Source: Pseudomonadota bacterium
GTDB lineage: Bacteria; Pseudomonadota; Gammaproteobacteria; Burkholderiales; Thiobacteraceae
Direction: 5' to 3'
NCBI GenBank assembly: GCA_021812385.1
Contig: JAKANO010000016.1
Coordinates: 1-64,000, forward strand
DNA length: 64,000 bases
Positions 29,674 through 39,850 of this stretch are shown here, in pieces. A program made the position numbers and the translations under genes. Every line of letters begins with the position of its first letter. Position 1 is the first letter of the stretch. The notes beneath the pieces were generated by a model that saw only the letters and a list, made by a program, of their open reading frames with translations, ran no database searches and was not told the DNA's origin.

Positions 29674-30030
29674 ATGGAAACTTTTGTTTGGATGGTGCAC
29701 ATCATTGCCGCATTGACGGTGATTGGCTTGGTTTTGCTGCAACACGGCAAGGGCGCGGACATGGGAGCCGCATTTGGCAGCGGTTCCTCGGGTAGTTTGT
29801 TTGGCGCTTCGGGCTCGGCAAATTTTCTAAGCCGCGCGACGGCGGTTGCTGTGACGGTGTTTTTTCTGACCAGTATGGGGCTGACGTATTTTTCGTTTTC
29901 TAAGCAGAATGCGCCCTTGGCTGTAAAAGAACCAAAACCCGCGCAGACCCAACAAGTGCCGGTGGTTCCGGAAAAACCTGCGGCCCCAGTCGCCCCTAGC
30001 GGCTCCAAGGCCAAAGATATTCCCAATTAG
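29674..30030 (+). CDS. secG: protein-export membrane protein SecG
   Basis: SecG (118 residues) is the small auxiliary subunit of the SecYEG translocon. Two membrane helices are visible (about 4-23 and 52-72), separated by the conserved cytoplasmic loop QHGKGADMGAAFGSGSSGSLFG. A Pro/Ala-rich tail (QVPVVPEKPAAPVAPS) follows. It lies between tpiA and tRNA-Leu. Confidence 0.95.
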   Translation: METFVWMVHIIAALTVIGLVLLQHGKGADMGAAFGSGSSGSLFGASGSANFLSRATAVAVTVFFLTSMGLTYFSFSKQNAPLAVKEPKPAQTQQVPVVPEKPAAPVAPSGSKAKDIPN

Positions 30031-30044
30031 TAGTTTTTAGTTTT

Positions 30045-30129
30045 GCCGACGTGGTGGAATTGGTAGACACGCCGTCTTGAGGGGGCGGTGACGCAAGTCG
30101 TGCGAGTTCGAGTCTCGCCGTCGGCACCA
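30045..30129 (+). tRNA. tRNA-Leu (anticodon GAG)
   Basis: GCCGACG pairs with CGTCGGC in the acceptor and CCA is encoded. The anticodon loop TTGAGGG carries GAG at 30079-30081. The long variable arm around GTGACGCAAGTCGT is that of a class II tRNA. It lies 14 bp after secG and ahead of nuoA. Confidence 0.97.
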
Positions 30130-30209
30130 TAAACTTTGGTTATGTGATAATAAGTCAAAATAATCTTATAACTATATGAATTATAATAAAAAAATATCCA
30201 TTTTCGAGC

Positions 30210-30239
30210 TTGACACTAAGCTCATCCGACCACTAGACT
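30210..30239 (+). promoter_or_regulatory. candidate nuo operon promoter
   Basis: A perfect TTGACA (30210-30215) and TAGACT (30234-30239) have 18-bp spacing in an AT-rich gap between tRNA-Leu and nuoA. A second -10-like TATAAT (30247-30252) lies just downstream without a good partner. Confidence 0.5.
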
Positions 30240-30301
30240 TACCCCCTATAATAAATAATTAACAGTTGCGAAACGCGGCTGTTTAAATAGCGCTGATCTA
30301 T

Positions 30302-30329
30302 GAAATTTCTTCAGGGAAATTTCTTCAGG
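30302..30329 (+). repeat. perfect tandem 14-mer in the nuoA leader
   Basis: GAAATTTCTTCAGG occurs twice head to tail (30302-30315 and 30316-30329). Each unit begins with the palindrome GAAATTTC. It lies directly upstream of the nuoA start, where it could be a regulator site or a slippage product. Confidence 0.8.
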
Positions 30330-30350
30330 ATATGGCGGGAGTGGAGGAGA

Positions 30351-30707
30351 GTGCTGGAGAATTATTTCCCGGTTTTGCTGTTCATCGTCGTCGGCCTTGC
30401 AGTCGGCGTCGTTGCCATGAGTGTTGGCTATTTCTTGGCCCCGCACCGTCCTGACAGTCAAAAACTATCCCCTTACGAATGTGGTTTCGAGGCATTTGAA
30501 GATGCGCGTATGAAGTTCGACGTGCGCTATTACCTCGTCGCCATTTTGTTCATACTATTTGATTTAGAGATTGCATTTCTGTTTCCCTGGGCCATTGTTC
30601 TGGATGAGATTGGTTTATTCGGCTATGTCGCGATGCTGATTTTCTTGGGCACCTTGGTCGTGGGTTTCATCTATGAGTGGATGAAAGGGGCGCTGGAGTG
30701 GGAATAG
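30351..30707 (+). CDS. nuoA: NADH-quinone oxidoreductase subunit A
   Basis: NuoA (118 residues) is a three-helix membrane subunit of respiratory complex I near the quinone site. The GTG at 30351 gives the standard N-terminus [15 protein letters not shown]. An ATG 17 codons earlier is open but adds an unrelated basic stretch and lies on the tandem repeat. The conserved loop [25 protein letters not shown] (in part) is intact. GGAGG is very close to the GTG. The nuoB start lies inside its 3' end. Confidence 0.93.
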   Translation: MLENYFPVLLFIVVGLAVGVVAMSVGYFLAPHRPDSQKLSPYECGFEAFEDARMKFDVRYYLVAILFILFDLEIAFLFPWAIVLDEIGLFGYVAMLIFLGTLVVGFIYEWMKGALEWE

Positions 30708-31174
30708 AAGGCTTGCTCGAAAAGGGCTTTGTAACCACCACGGTCGATTCGGTCGTGAACTGGACGCGTACCGGCTCGCTTTGGCCCATGACGTTCGGCT
30801 TGGCCTGCTGTGCCGTGGAAATGATGCAGGCCGGCGCCTCGCGTTATGACCTGGATCGCTTCGGCATCGTGTTTCGTCCCAGCCCGCGCCAGTCGGACTT
30901 GATGATCGTGGCCGGCACGCTGTGCAACAAAATGGCGCCGGCGCTGCGCAAGGTGTACGACCAAATGGCGGAACCGCGTTGGGTGCTGTCGATGGGTTCC
31001 TGTGCCAATGGCGGCGGCTATTACCATTATTCTTACTCTGTGGTGCGCGGCTGCGACCGCATTGTGCCGGTCGATGTGTATGTGCCCGGTTGTCCGCCTA
31101 CCGCAGAAGCCTTGCTTTATGGTTTGGTGCAATTACAAAACAAAATCAAGCGCACTAACACCATCGCGCGTTAA
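30698..31174 (+). CDS. nuoB: NADH-quinone oxidoreductase subunit B
   Basis: NuoB (158 residues) carries the terminal [4Fe-4S] cluster N2 that reduces quinone. The ligands are seen in [10 protein letters not shown] (tandem cysteines), GSCANGGG and [15 protein letters not shown] at 30698 overlaps the nuoA stop and gives the usual [15 protein letters not shown]-terminus. The second gene of the complete nuoA-N operon. Confidence 0.96.
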   Translation: MGIEGLLEKGFVTTTVDSVVNWTRTGSLWPMTFGLACCAVEMMQAGASRYDLDRFGIVFRPSPRQSDLMIVAGTLCNKMAPALRKVYDQMAEPRWVLSMGSCANGGGYYHYSYSVVRGCDRIVPVDVYVPGCPPTAEALLYGLVQLQNKIKRTNTIAR

Positions 31175-31188
31175 CCCTGAAGCCCCGA

Positions 31189-31782
31189 ATGAACGCTAAG
31201 CTGGAAGCCATTTCCGAACGACTCACTACTTTGCTCGAAGGTCGCGATTTTTCCCTGCACGAGCACGTGGGCGAGTTGACCTTGGTCATTGCGCGCGCCG
31301 ACATGTTGGCGGTGATGCGCATATTGCGCGATGACTACAATCTGAATTTCGAACAGTTGATCGATGTCTGTGGCGTCGATTATCAAAGCTATGGCGATAG
31401 CGTCTGGCAGGGCAAGCGCTTTGCCGCGGTGTATCACTTGTTGTCGGTGAATAAAAACCAGCGCCTGCGCGTGCGGGTGTTTGCCGAGGAAGACGATTTC
31501 CCGGTGGTGGATTCGGTGATCGAGATCTGGCCGTCGGCGAATTGGTTTGAGCGCGAGGCGTTCGACCTGTTTGGCATCCTGTTCGAAGGCCATCCGGATT
31601 TGCGCCGCATTCTCACCGATTATGGTTTTGTCGGCCATCCTTTCCGTAAGGATTTCCCGCTTAGCGGCTATGTGGAAATGCGCTACGACCCGGATCAAAA
31701 GCGCGTGGTGTATCAACCGGTTTCCATCGAAGAGCGCGAGATCACGCCGCGCACCATACGCGAAGATACATTCCATGGATAA
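31189..31782 (+). CDS. nuoC: NADH-quinone oxidoreductase subunit C
   Basis: NuoC (197 residues, 30-kDa type) is a peripheral-arm subunit that packs on NuoD. The diagnostic block [29 protein letters not shown] (in part), then [24 protein letters not shown] (in part), is intact. It is a separate protein, not the NuoCD fusion of enterobacteria. A 100-bp gap with inverted repeat R2 separates it from nuoD. Confidence 0.97.
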   Translation: MNAKLEAISERLTTLLEGRDFSLHEHVGELTLVIARADMLAVMRILRDDYNLNFEQLIDVCGVDYQSYGDSVWQGKRFAAVYHLLSVNKNQRLRVRVFAEEDDFPVVDSVIEIWPSANWFEREAFDLFGILFEGHPDLRRILTDYGFVGHPFRKDFPLSGYVEMRYDPDQKRVVYQPVSIEEREITPRTIREDTFHG

Positions 31783-31800
31783 GATCAAGAAAATCATTTT

Positions 31801-31873
31801 TGCCACAGAGATCACAGAGCGCACAGAGTTTCTTTGCGCGTTGACCTCTGTGTTCTCTGTGACCTCCGTGGCA
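31801..31873. repeat. intergenic inverted repeat R2 (CACAGAG type), inside the nuo operon
   Basis: Left arm 31801-31828 has three CACAGAG units at 9-10 nt spacing. Right arm 31846-31873 is its inverse, matching 24 of 28 positions, and most mismatches could be G-U pairs in RNA. It fills the gap between nuoC and nuoD. Confidence 0.85.
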
Positions 31874-31882
31874 GGGTTTTAA

Positions 31883-33136
31883 ATGGCTGAAATTAGAAAT
31901 TACACCTTGAACTTCGGGCCGCAGCACCCGGCCGCGCACGGTGTATTGCGCCTGGTGCTGGAACTGGACGGCGAGGTGGTGGAGCGCGCTGACCCGCATG
32001 TCGGCTTGCTGCATCGCGGCACCGAGAAGTTGGCCGAGAACAAAACTTTTATTCAGTCCGTGCCCTACATGGATCGCCTCGATTACGTATCCATGATGTG
32101 CAACGAGCACGCCTATGTGATGGCAATCGAAAAGCTGTTGCAGCTCGAAGTGCCGGAGCGCGCGCAGTATATCCGTGTGATGTTCGATGAAATCACGCGC
32201 GTATTGAATCACCTGTTGTGGCTGGGCGCGCATGCGCTGGATATCGGCGCCATGACCGTGTTTTTGTATGCCTTCCGCGAGCGCGAAGATTTGATGGACT
32301 GCTACGAAGCGGCGTCAGGTGCGCGCTTGCATGCGGCCTATTATCGCCCCGGGGGCGTATATCGCGATCTGCCGGATACGATGCCGCAGTACCTGGCGAA
32401 TAAGCTGCGCAATGCGGGCGAGATCGCGCGCCTGAATGAAAACCGCAAAGGCTCGCTGCTGGATTTTATCGAGGACTTCACCAATCGCTTCCCGGGTTAC
32501 GTCGACGAGTACGAGACCCTGCTCACCGATAACCGCATTTGGAAGCAGCGCACCGTCGGTATCGGCGTCGTCACGCCCGAGCGCGCCAAAGCATTGGGCT
32601 TTACCGGCCCGATGTTGCGCGGCTCCGGCGTCGCTTGGGACTTGCGCAAGAAGCAGCCGTATGAAGTCTATGACCGGATGCAGTTCGATATTCCGGTCGG
32701 CGTCAACGGCGATTGCTATGACCGCTATCTGGTGCGCATGGAAGAAATGCGCCAGTCCAATTCCATCATCAAACAATGCGTGGCCTGGCTGCGCCAGAAT
32801 CCGGGCCCGGTGATTACCGAGAATCACAAGATTGCGCCGCCGTCGCGCCTCGACATGAAGTCGAACATGGAAGAATTGATCCACCACTTCAAATTGTTTA
32901 CCGAAGGCTTCCATGTGCCGGCAGGTGAAGCGTATGCCGCGGTGGAACATCCCAAGGGCGAGTTCGGTATTTATTTGGTGTCGGACGGCGCCAACAAACC
33001 TTATCGCCTGAAAATCCGTGCACCGGGTTTCGCGCATCTGGCGGCGCTGGATGAAATGGCGCGCGGCCATATGATCGCCGACGTGGTGGCGATTATCGGC
33101 ACGCAAGATATTGTGTTTGGAGAGATCGACCGATGA
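31883..33136 (+). CDS. nuoD: NADH-quinone oxidoreductase subunit D
   Basis: NuoD (417 residues, 49-kDa type) forms the quinone cavity with NuoB. It has the N-terminal [22 protein letters not shown] (in part), the [12 protein letters not shown] motif, [14 protein letters not shown], the [11 protein letters not shown] block and the C-terminal [18 protein letters not shown]. It is full length. Its stop overlaps the nuoE start by 4 bp (ATGA). Confidence 0.98.
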   Translation: MAEIRNYTLNFGPQHPAAHGVLRLVLELDGEVVERADPHVGLLHRGTEKLAENKTFIQSVPYMDRLDYVSMMCNEHAYVMAIEKLLQLEVPERAQYIRVMFDEITRVLNHLLWLGAHALDIGAMTVFLYAFREREDLMDCYEAASGARLHAAYYRPGGVYRDLPDTMPQYLANKLRNAGEIARLNENRKGSLLDFIEDFTNRFPGYVDEYETLLTDNRIWKQRTVGIGVVTPERAKALGFTGPMLRGSGVAWDLRKKQPYEVYDRMQFDIPVGVNGDCYDRYLVRMEEMRQSNSIIKQCVAWLRQNPGPVITENHKIAPPSRLDMKSNMEELIHHFKLFTEGFHVPAGEAYAAVEHPKGEFGIYLVSDGANKPYRLKIRAPGFAHLAALDEMARGHMIADVVAIIGTQDIVFGEIDR

Positions 33137-33630
33137 CGCTGTCTGCAGAATCGCTGGCGATGATCGACCGCGAAATAACCAAATACCCCGCCGACCAAAA
33201 GCAGTCGGCGGTGATGTCGGCCTTGCGCATCGCGCAACAGGAAAAGGGCTGGCTATCCACCGAGACCATTCAATACGTCGCCGATTATCTGGAAATGCCG
33301 CGCATTGCGGCGTACGAAGTCGCGAGCTTCTACAACATGTATCGCATGCAGCCCCAGGGCAAGCACTGCTTGACGGTGTGCACCAATCTGCCGTGTAAGC
33401 TGACCTGGCAGAACGACGTCGCGGCCTATCTGCAACAAAAGCTCGGTATCGGTTTTGGCGAGACCACGCCGGACGGCAAGTTCACGCTGCTGGAAGGCGA
33501 GTGCATGGGTACTTGCGGCGACGCGCCGGTGCTGTTGGTCAATAACCATCGCATGTGCAGTTTCATGACGCCGGAAAAAGTGGATCAACTGTTGGCGGAT
33601 TTGGACCGGGCGGAATTGGATAAGCCATGA
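33133..33630 (+). CDS. nuoE: NADH-quinone oxidoreductase subunit E
   Basis: NuoE (165 residues, 24-kDa type) holds [2Fe-2S] cluster N1a next to the FMN site. The four ligands are in CTNLPC and CMGTC. The N-terminal helical part has [20 protein letters not shown]. It overlaps nuoD and nuoF by 4 bp each, so the dehydrogenase module is translationally coupled. Confidence 0.97.
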   Translation: MTLSAESLAMIDREITKYPADQKQSAVMSALRIAQQEKGWLSTETIQYVADYLEMPRIAAYEVASFYNMYRMQPQGKHCLTVCTNLPCKLTWQNDVAAYLQQKLGIGFGETTPDGKFTLLEGECMGTCGDAPVLLVNNHRMCSFMTPEKVDQLLADLDRAELDKP

Positions 33631-34901
33631 GCGAAAAAGTCATCCTCAACGTGCTGGATCATCCGAACCCGGGCACGCTCGCCAATTATCAGCAAGTGGG
33701 CGGTTATCAGGCGCTGAAAAAAATTCTGGCGGAGAAAATCACGGCCGAGTCCATCATCGCCGAAGTGAAGGCCTCCGGCCTGCGCGGCCGTGGCGGCGCG
33801 GGCTTTCCGACCGGCCTCAAATGGAGCTTCATCCCGCGCCATTTCGAAGGCACGAAGTATGTCGTCTGCAACACCGATGAAGGCGAGCCGGGTACGTTCA
33901 AGGACCGCGATATCATTCGCTACAACCCACACAGCGTGATCGAAGGCATGATCATCTGCGGCTATGTGCTGGGCGCGAAGGTCGGCTACAACTACATCCA
34001 CGGCGAGATATGGGCCGAGTACGAACACTTCGAACGCGCACTTGAAGAAGCGCGTGCGGCCGGCTTGCTGGGCAAGAATATTCTTGGTAGCGGTTTCGAT
34101 TTCGACTTGCATGCGCACCATGGCTATGGCGCTTATATCTGCGGCGAGGAAACCGCGCTGCTGGAATCGATCGAAGGCAAGAAAGGCCAGCCGCGCTTCA
34201 AGCCGCCGTTCCCCGCCAGCTTCGGTTTGTACGGCCGGCCGACGGTGATCAACAATACCGAGACCTTCGCCAACATTCCCTACATCGTGCGCAACGGCGG
34301 GCAGAAATTTCTGGAGCTGGGCAAGCCCAACAACGGCGGCACCAAGATTTTTTCCGTGTCGGGCCAGGTCAACAAGCCGGGCAACTACGAAGTGCCGCTG
34401 GGCTTGCCGTTCCGTGATCTGTTGGCCATGGCCGGCGGCATGCGCGATGGGCGCACGCTGAAAGCCTGCATCCCCGGCGGCTCGTCGGTGCCGGTATTGC
34501 CGGCGGATGTGATGATGGAAGTCACCATGGATTACGACGCCTTGGCCAAGGCCGGTTCGATGCTGGGCGCGGGTTCGGTGATCCTGATCGACGACCGCAT
34601 CTGTATGGTGCGCGCCCTGGAGCGCTTGTCTTATTTCTATTTTGAAGAATCTTGCGGCCAGTGTACGCCGTGCCGCGAGGGTTCGGGTTGGCTGTATCGC
34701 ATCGTGCATCGCATCGTCCAAGGCCAAGGCCGCATGGAGGACTTGGACTTGTTGCTGGATGTCGCAACGAATATCGGCGGACGCACCATTTGTGCGCTAG
34801 GCGATGCAGCGGCTACCCCGGTGCAAAGTTTCATCAAGCATTTCCGTTCGGAGTTCGAACACTACATTGAACACAAGCGCAGCTTGGATGGGTGTCATTA
34901 G
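33627..34901 (+). CDS. nuoF: NADH-quinone oxidoreductase subunit F
   Basis: NuoF (424 residues, 51-kDa type) binds NADH and FMN and carries cluster N3. The FMN/NADH loop [28 protein letters not shown], the [15 protein letters not shown] motif and the [4Fe-4S] motif [13 protein letters not shown] with a distal Cys in TICALGDAA are all present. nuoG starts 1 bp after its stop. Confidence 0.98.
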   Translation: MSEKVILNVLDHPNPGTLANYQQVGGYQALKKILAEKITAESIIAEVKASGLRGRGGAGFPTGLKWSFIPRHFEGTKYVVCNTDEGEPGTFKDRDIIRYNPHSVIEGMIICGYVLGAKVGYNYIHGEIWAEYEHFERALEEARAAGLLGKNILGSGFDFDLHAHHGYGAYICGEETALLESIEGKKGQPRFKPPFPASFGLYGRPTVINNTETFANIPYIVRNGGQKFLELGKPNNGGTKIFSVSGQVNKPGNYEVPLGLPFRDLLAMAGGMRDGRTLKACIPGGSSVPVLPADVMMEVTMDYDALAKAGSMLGAGSVILIDDRICMVRALERLSYFYFEESCGQCTPCREGSGWLYRIVHRIVQGQGRMEDLDLLLDVATNIGGRTICALGDAAATPVQSFIKHFRSEFEHYIEHKRSLDGCH

Positions 34902-34902
34902 T

Positions 34903-37233
34903 ATGTTGAATATCGAAATCGACGGCCAACAGATTGAAGTCGCAGAAGGCAGCACCGTGATCGATGCTGCGGATCAGCTCGGTATTTATATTCCGCGCTT
35001 CTGCTATCACCGCAAGCTTTCGGTCGCCGCTAATTGCCGCATGTGTTTGGTCGATATTGAAAAAGCGCCTAAGCCCTTGCCGGCTTGCGCGACACCGGTC
35101 ACGGATGGCATGAAAGTCGCCACCAAGTCCGAGAAAACCATTCGCGCACAAAAAGGCGTGATGGAATTTTTGCTGATCAATCATCCGCTGGATTGCCCGA
35201 TATGCGATCAGGGCGGCGAATGCCAATTGCAGGACTTGGCGGTCGGATACGGCGGCGGCAGTTCACGCTATACCGAAGAAAAACGCGTCGTGATCAACAA
35301 GAACTTAGGTGCTTTGATTGCCACCGACATGACGCGTTGCATCCATTGCACGCGCTGCGTGCGTTTTGGCCAAGAGATCGGCGGCGTCATGGAATTGGGT
35401 CAAGCCGCACGCGGCGAGCATTCCGAAATCATGCCGTTTATTTCGCAGACGGTGGATTCCGAACTGTCCGGCAACATGATCGATATATGCCCGGTGGGCG
35501 CCTTGACCTCCAAGCCGTTCCGCTACACCGCGCGCAGTTGGGAATTGGTGCGCCGTCCCTCGATCAGCCCGCACGATGGTTTGGGCGCAAATCTCTCGGC
35601 GCATTTAGTCAAGGAGCGCGTGATGCGCGTCCTGCCGCGCGATAACGAATCCATCAACGAGTGTTGGCTGGCGGATCGCGACCGTTTCTCCTATGAAGCC
35701 TTGAACAGCGAACAGCGCTTAAGCATGCCCATGATCAAGCAAGATGGGCAATGGCGCGAGACCGATTGGCAAACGGCGCTGGAATATGTGGCGCATGGCC
35801 TTAACGATATCAAGGCGCAACACGGCGCGGATGCGATCGGTGCTTTAGCCACGCCGCACAGCACCTTGGAAGAATTGTATCTGCTGCAAAAACTGATGCG
35901 CGGCCTGGGTTGCGGCAATGTGGATCATCGCCTGCGCCAATCCGATTTCAGCGCCGATGCGGCGCAAGCCGGTGCGCCTTGGTTGGGGCAGACCGTGGAT
36001 CAGTTGTGTCAATCCGATGCAGTATTTGTGGTCGGCAGTACGCTGCGCAAAGATCATCCCTTACTCGCGCACCGCTTACGCCAAGCCGTTAAGCGCGGGA
36101 TGCGCCTCAACCTGATTCATTCGGTCGATGACGATTTATTGTGCCGAGTCGCCAACAAAGCCATCGTCGCGCCGAGCGCAATCGTCAATGCCTTGGCGCA
36201 AGTGGTCAAAGCTGCGGCGCAACTCAAGCAGGTTGCGGCCAGCGATGCGCTGGCAAACGTAACGCCGGGTGCCAGCGCGCAAGCCATTGCCGGCAGCCTG
36301 GTGGCAGGCAAGCAGGTTTCAATCTTGCTAGGCAATGTGGCGCAACATCACCCGCAGGCCGCGACCTTGCAGAGCTTGGCTCAAGAATTGGGGCGCGTGC
36401 TGGGCGCAAGTTTCGGCTTCATCGGCGAAGCGGCGAATAGCGTCGGCGGCGTTATTGCCGGCGCTTGGCCCCAAGGCGCCGGCATGAATGCCGCCCAGAT
36501 GCTGGCCAGCCCGCGCCAAGCTTATCTGTTGCTAAACGTAGAGCCGGAGCTGGATTGCTACGATGCGCCGCTAGCGCTCAACGCCATGATGCAAGCGAAA
36601 ATGGTGGTCGCGCTATCCGCGTTCAAACATCATGCCGCTGACTACGCCGATGTGATGCTGCCCATCGCGCCGTTCACCGAAACCTCCGGCACGTTTATCA
36701 ATACCGAAGGTCGGGTGCAATCGTTTAACGCGGTCTCCAAGCCGCGCGGCGAAACCCGTCCCGCTTGGAAAGTGCTGCGGGTGTTGGGCAATTTGCTGGG
36801 CTTGCCCGGTTTCGACTACAACAACACGGAACAAGTGCGCGCGGAATTGCTGCCGTCCGGCGAAACCGCGGGCTTGCTCAACAATGCGCTCAAGCAGTTA
36901 TGCGTGGGCCAGATGGACGCCAAGCCCAGCGGTATCGAGCGTATTGGCGAGGTTCCAATTTATCAGCTGGATGCCTTGGTTCGCCGCGCGCCATCGCTGC
37001 AGCAAACCAAGGATGCGCAAGCGCCGCAGGCATGGGTCAATGGCGCTCTCTTGCAACAACTCGGCATCAAGGCGGGCGATACGGTGCGGTTGCAGCAGGG
37101 CAGCGGTCAAGCGCAGTTGGCCGTCGCCTGCGACGATCGCTTGCCGAATAATTGCGTGCGCGTGGCCGGCGCACATACGCTGACCATGCATTTGGGTGGC
37201 TTGTTCGGCGCGATTACGCTGGAGCGCGCATGA
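34903..37233 (+). CDS. nuoG: NADH-quinone oxidoreductase subunit G
   Basis: NuoG (776 residues, 75-kDa type) is the largest peripheral subunit. The N-terminal [2Fe-2S] ferredoxin domain has [15 protein letters not shown]. Cluster ligands [14 protein letters not shown] and the [4Fe-4S] motif HCTRCVRF with CPVGALTS follow. The rest is a molybdopterin-oxidoreductase-like fold. ATG at 34903 gives the normal [13 protein letters not shown] opening. The frame is open further upstream only because it overlaps nuoF. Confidence 0.97.
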   Translation: MLNIEIDGQQIEVAEGSTVIDAADQLGIYIPRFCYHRKLSVAANCRMCLVDIEKAPKPLPACATPVTDGMKVATKSEKTIRAQKGVMEFLLINHPLDCPICDQGGECQLQDLAVGYGGGSSRYTEEKRVVINKNLGALIATDMTRCIHCTRCVRFGQEIGGVMELGQAARGEHSEIMPFISQTVDSELSGNMIDICPVGALTSKPFRYTARSWELVRRPSISPHDGLGANLSAHLVKERVMRVLPRDNESINECWLADRDRFSYEALNSEQRLSMPMIKQDGQWRETDWQTALEYVAHGLNDIKAQHGADAIGALATPHSTLEELYLLQKLMRGLGCGNVDHRLRQSDFSADAAQAGAPWLGQTVDQLCQSDAVFVVGSTLRKDHPLLAHRLRQAVKRGMRLNLIHSVDDDLLCRVANKAIVAPSAIVNALAQVVKAAAQLKQVAASDALANVTPGASAQAIAGSLVAGKQVSILLGNVAQHHPQAATLQSLAQELGRVLGASFGFIGEAANSVGGVIAGAWPQGAGMNAAQMLASPRQAYLLLNVEPELDCYDAPLALNAMMQAKMVVALSAFKHHAADYADVMLPIAPFTETSGTFINTEGRVQSFNAVSKPRGETRPAWKVLRVLGNLLGLPGFDYNNTEQVRAELLPSGETAGLLNNALKQLCVGQMDAKPSGIERIGEVPIYQLDALVRRAPSLQQTKDAQAPQAWVNGALLQQLGIKAGDTVRLQQGSGQAQLAVACDDRLPNNCVRVAGAHTLTMHLGGLFGAITLERA

Positions 37234-38312
37234 TCGATTTCTTCCTCCCATATTATCTAGATTGGTTTGGCCCGGTGTGGGGCCCAAGCCTATTCACCTT
37301 CGTTAAGACCTTGCTGTCGATCGTGTTGATCACGCTGCCCTTGATGTTGTGCGTGGCGTACTTGACCTACGCTGAGCGCAAGATCATCGGCTATATGCAG
37401 ATTCGTCTTGGCCCGAATCGGGTTGGGCCGAAAGGCTGGCTGCAGCCCATCGCCGATGCCTTGAAGTTGATGTTCAAGGAAATCATCATTCCTGCCGGGG
37501 CGAATAAATTTCTGTTTCTGCTCGCGCCAACGCTGGTGCTCGGGCCGGCACTGGCCGCTTGGGCCGTGATCCCGTTTACCCCGGACCTGGTGTTGGCGAA
37601 TGTGAATGCCGGTTTGCTGTACATCATGGCCATCACCTCCATGGGCGTGTACGGCGTGATCATCGCCGGCTGGGCCTCCAACTCCAAATATGCATTTCTC
37701 GGCAGTTTGCGCTCGGCAGCGCAAATCGTGTCCTATGAGATCGCCATGGGTTTCGCCTTGGTCGGCGTATTGATGGCATCGCAGAGCTTGAATTTGGTGG
37801 ACATTGTGCAAGGCCAATCCGGCGGCATCCTGCAATGGTATTGCTGGCCGCTGTTGCCGCTGTTTGTGGTGTACCTGATTTCGGGCGTGGCGGAAACCAA
37901 TCGCGCGCCATTCGACGTGGCCGAAGGCGAATCCGAGATCGTGGCGGGTTTTCACGTTGAGTACTCCGGCATGGCCTTCGCCGTGTTTTTCCTGGCTGAA
38001 TACGCCAATATGATTTTAGTGGCTACGCTCACCGTGCTGATGTTCCTCGGCGGCTGGCAATCGCCGCTGCCGGATGCGTGGATGCCGGAAAATGCGATGC
38101 TGCAATCGCTGCTGGGCGGCGGCTTCCACTGGCTGATCTTCAAAGTATTGTTCGTGCTGTTTTTGTTCTTGTGGTTCCGTGCCACTTTCCCGCGCTATCG
38201 CTACGACCAGATCATGCGTCTGGGCTGGAAAGTGTTTATCCCCGTCACCTTGGTTTGGATCGTCGTTATCGGCGCGGTGATGCAAACTCCATACGCTTAC
38301 CTGGTGCATTGA
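37230..38312 (+). CDS. nuoH: NADH-quinone oxidoreductase subunit H
   Basis: NuoH (360 residues) is the membrane subunit linking the quinone site to the proton-pumping arm. About eight or nine helices are visible. The loops [33 protein letters not shown] and [26 protein letters not shown] (in part) are diagnostic. ATG at 37230 overlaps the nuoG stop (ATGA) and gives the family N-terminus. Confidence 0.97.
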   Translation: MIDFFLPYYLDWFGPVWGPSLFTFVKTLLSIVLITLPLMLCVAYLTYAERKIIGYMQIRLGPNRVGPKGWLQPIADALKLMFKEIIIPAGANKFLFLLAPTLVLGPALAAWAVIPFTPDLVLANVNAGLLYIMAITSMGVYGVIIAGWASNSKYAFLGSLRSAAQIVSYEIAMGFALVGVLMASQSLNLVDIVQGQSGGILQWYCWPLLPLFVVYLISGVAETNRAPFDVAEGESEIVAGFHVEYSGMAFAVFFLAEYANMILVATLTVLMFLGGWQSPLPDAWMPENAMLQSLLGGGFHWLIFKVLFVLFLFLWFRATFPRYRYDQIMRLGWKVFIPVTLVWIVVIGAVMQTPYAYLVH

Positions 38313-38322
38313 GGCTACGCAT

Positions 38323-38814
38323 ATGATGACTCGGATCAACGATTTCTTTAAAAGCTTCTTGCTGATCGAATTGCTCAAGGGCATGGTGCTGACCGGACGG
38401 CATTTATTTGCGCCCAAGATCACCATTCAGTTCCCGGATGAGAAGACGCCGATCTCGCCGCGTTTCCGCGGCTTGCATGCGCTGCGCCGTTACCCAAATG
38501 GCGAAGAGCGCTGCATCGCCTGCAAGCTGTGCGAGGCGGTTTGTCCGGCGCTGGCGATCACCATCGAATCGGATCAACGCGACGACGGCACGCGCCGCAC
38601 CACGCGCTACGACATCGATTTAACCAAATGCATCTTCTGCGGCTTCTGCGAAGAATCCTGCCCGGTGGACTCGATTGTCGAGACCCGCATTTTTGAATAT
38701 CACGGCGAAAAGCGCGGTGATTTGTACTACACCAAGCCCATGCTGCTGGCGGTGGGCGACAAATACGAAGAAATGATTGCCGCCGATAGAGCGGCGGATG
38801 CGAAATACAGATAA
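38323..38814 (+). CDS. nuoI: NADH-quinone oxidoreductase subunit I
   Basis: NuoI (163 residues, TYKY type) carries [4Fe-4S] clusters N6a and N6b. The two ferredoxin motifs are [12 protein letters not shown] and [12 protein letters not shown]. The C-terminal half keeps [14 protein letters not shown]. An 89-bp gap with inverted repeat R3 follows before nuoJ. Confidence 0.98.
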   Translation: MMTRINDFFKSFLLIELLKGMVLTGRHLFAPKITIQFPDEKTPISPRFRGLHALRRYPNGEERCIACKLCEAVCPALAITIESDQRDDGTRRTTRYDIDLTKCIFCGFCEESCPVDSIVETRIFEYHGEKRGDLYYTKPMLLAVGDKYEEMIAADRAADAKYR

Positions 38815-38819
38815 ACCAA

Positions 38820-38891
38820 CCGCAGAGGCGCTGAGGCGCAGAGAGGTACAGAATGAATTTTGTTTTTCTCCGCGTCTCCGCGTCTCTGCGG
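38820..38891. repeat. intergenic inverted repeat R3 (CGCAGAG type), inside the nuo operon
   Basis: The left arm 38820-38843 contains CGCAGAGG, CGCTGAGG and CGCAGAG in tandem. The right arm 38868-38891 is its inverse with 20 of 24 positions matching. It lies between nuoI and nuoJ, starting 6 bp after the nuoI stop and ending 13 bp before the nuoJ start. Confidence 0.85.
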
Positions 38892-38903
38892 TGAGATTTG
38901 AAT

Positions 38904-39542
38904 ATGAACTTTGAAACTTTTGTTTTCTATTTCCTGGCAGCTATCCTGCTGTTCGCCGGCGTGCGCGTGATTACCGCGCGCAATCCGGTGCATTCGGCCT
39001 TGTTCCTGGTGCTGGCATTTTTTACCGCGGCCGGTCTTTGGATTCTGCTGGAAGCGGAATTCCTCGCGATCACCCTGGTATTGGTCTACGTGGGCGCGGT
39101 GATGGTGCTGTTCCTGTTCGTGGTGATGATGCTGGATATCAATCTCGAAAAGCTGCGCGAAGGATTCTGGGATTATTTGCCCTTGGCGGCCATTGTCACG
39201 GTGCTGATGATGCTGGAAATGGTAGTGGTCTTGGGCGGCAAGCATTTCGGCCTCACGCAAATGCCGGACCCGGCGCCGCATGCCGCCGATTACAGCAATA
39301 CCAAGGAATTGGGCCGCTTGCTGTATACCCAGTATGTTTATCCTTTTGAGCTGGCTTCGGTGATTTTATTGGTGGCCATCGTGGCGGCGATTGCGCTGAC
39401 CTTGCGCCGCCGCAAAAACACCAAGCACCAAAACCCGGCGGACCAAGTGCGCGTTAGACGGCAAGATCGCGTGCGTTTGGTTTCCATGCCCGCAGAAAAG
39501 CCAGACGAAGCTTCGGACGCATCTACAAAGGAAACGCCATGA
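38904..39542 (+). CDS. nuoJ: NADH-quinone oxidoreductase subunit J
   Basis: NuoJ (212 residues) is a five-helix membrane subunit. It has the [31 protein letters not shown] block (in part) and [18 protein letters not shown] with the pi-bulge region. The C-terminal tail is basic and soluble. ATG at 38904 is preferred to an in-frame TTG two codons earlier. It overlaps nuoK by 4 bp. Confidence 0.96.
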   Translation: MNFETFVFYFLAAILLFAGVRVITARNPVHSALFLVLAFFTAAGLWILLEAEFLAITLVLVYVGAVMVLFLFVVMMLDINLEKLREGFWDYLPLAAIVTVLMMLEMVVVLGGKHFGLTQMPDPAPHAADYSNTKELGRLLYTQYVYPFELASVILLVAIVAAIALTLRRRKNTKHQNPADQVRVRRQDRVRLVSMPAEKPDEASDASTKETP

Positions 39543-39844
39543 TTTCCTTATCGCATTACTTGATCCTGGGCGGCTTATTGTTCGCGCTGAGCGTGATGGG
39601 GATTTTCCTCAATCGCAAAAATATCATCATCCTGCTGATGGCCATCGAATTGATGCTGCTGGCGGTAAACATGAATTTCGTCGCCTTCTCGCATTACCTG
39701 GGCGATGCGGCGGGGCAGGTGTTCGTGTTCTTTATCCTGACGGTGGCGGCGGCCGAGTCGGCGATCGGCCTCGCCATCTTGGTGGTGCTGTTCCGCAATA
39801 TGAAGACGATTAACGTGGATGATCTGGATCAGTTAAAGGGCTAA
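39539..39844 (+). CDS. nuoK: NADH-quinone oxidoreductase subunit K
   Basis: NuoK (101 residues) has three transmembrane helices. The buried acidic residues of the proton path are in [11 protein letters not shown] and in [14 protein letters not shown]. It overlaps nuoJ at ATGA and precedes nuoL by 6 bp. Confidence 0.97.
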   Translation: MISLSHYLILGGLLFALSVMGIFLNRKNIIILLMAIELMLLAVNMNFVAFSHYLGDAAGQVFVFFILTVAAAESAIGLAILVVLFRNMKTINVDDLDQLKG

Positions 39845-39850
39845 TCGCAA

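Noticed and set aside
30210-30252. Promoter made of TTGACA at 30210 and TATAAT at 30247
   Set aside because: The spacing is 31 bp, far outside the 16-19 bp range. TAGACT at 30234 is the better partner.
37290-37955. 221-codon antisense frame within nuoH
   Set aside because: Mirror of a conserved membrane protein gene. The His/Gln-rich product is typical of shadow frames.
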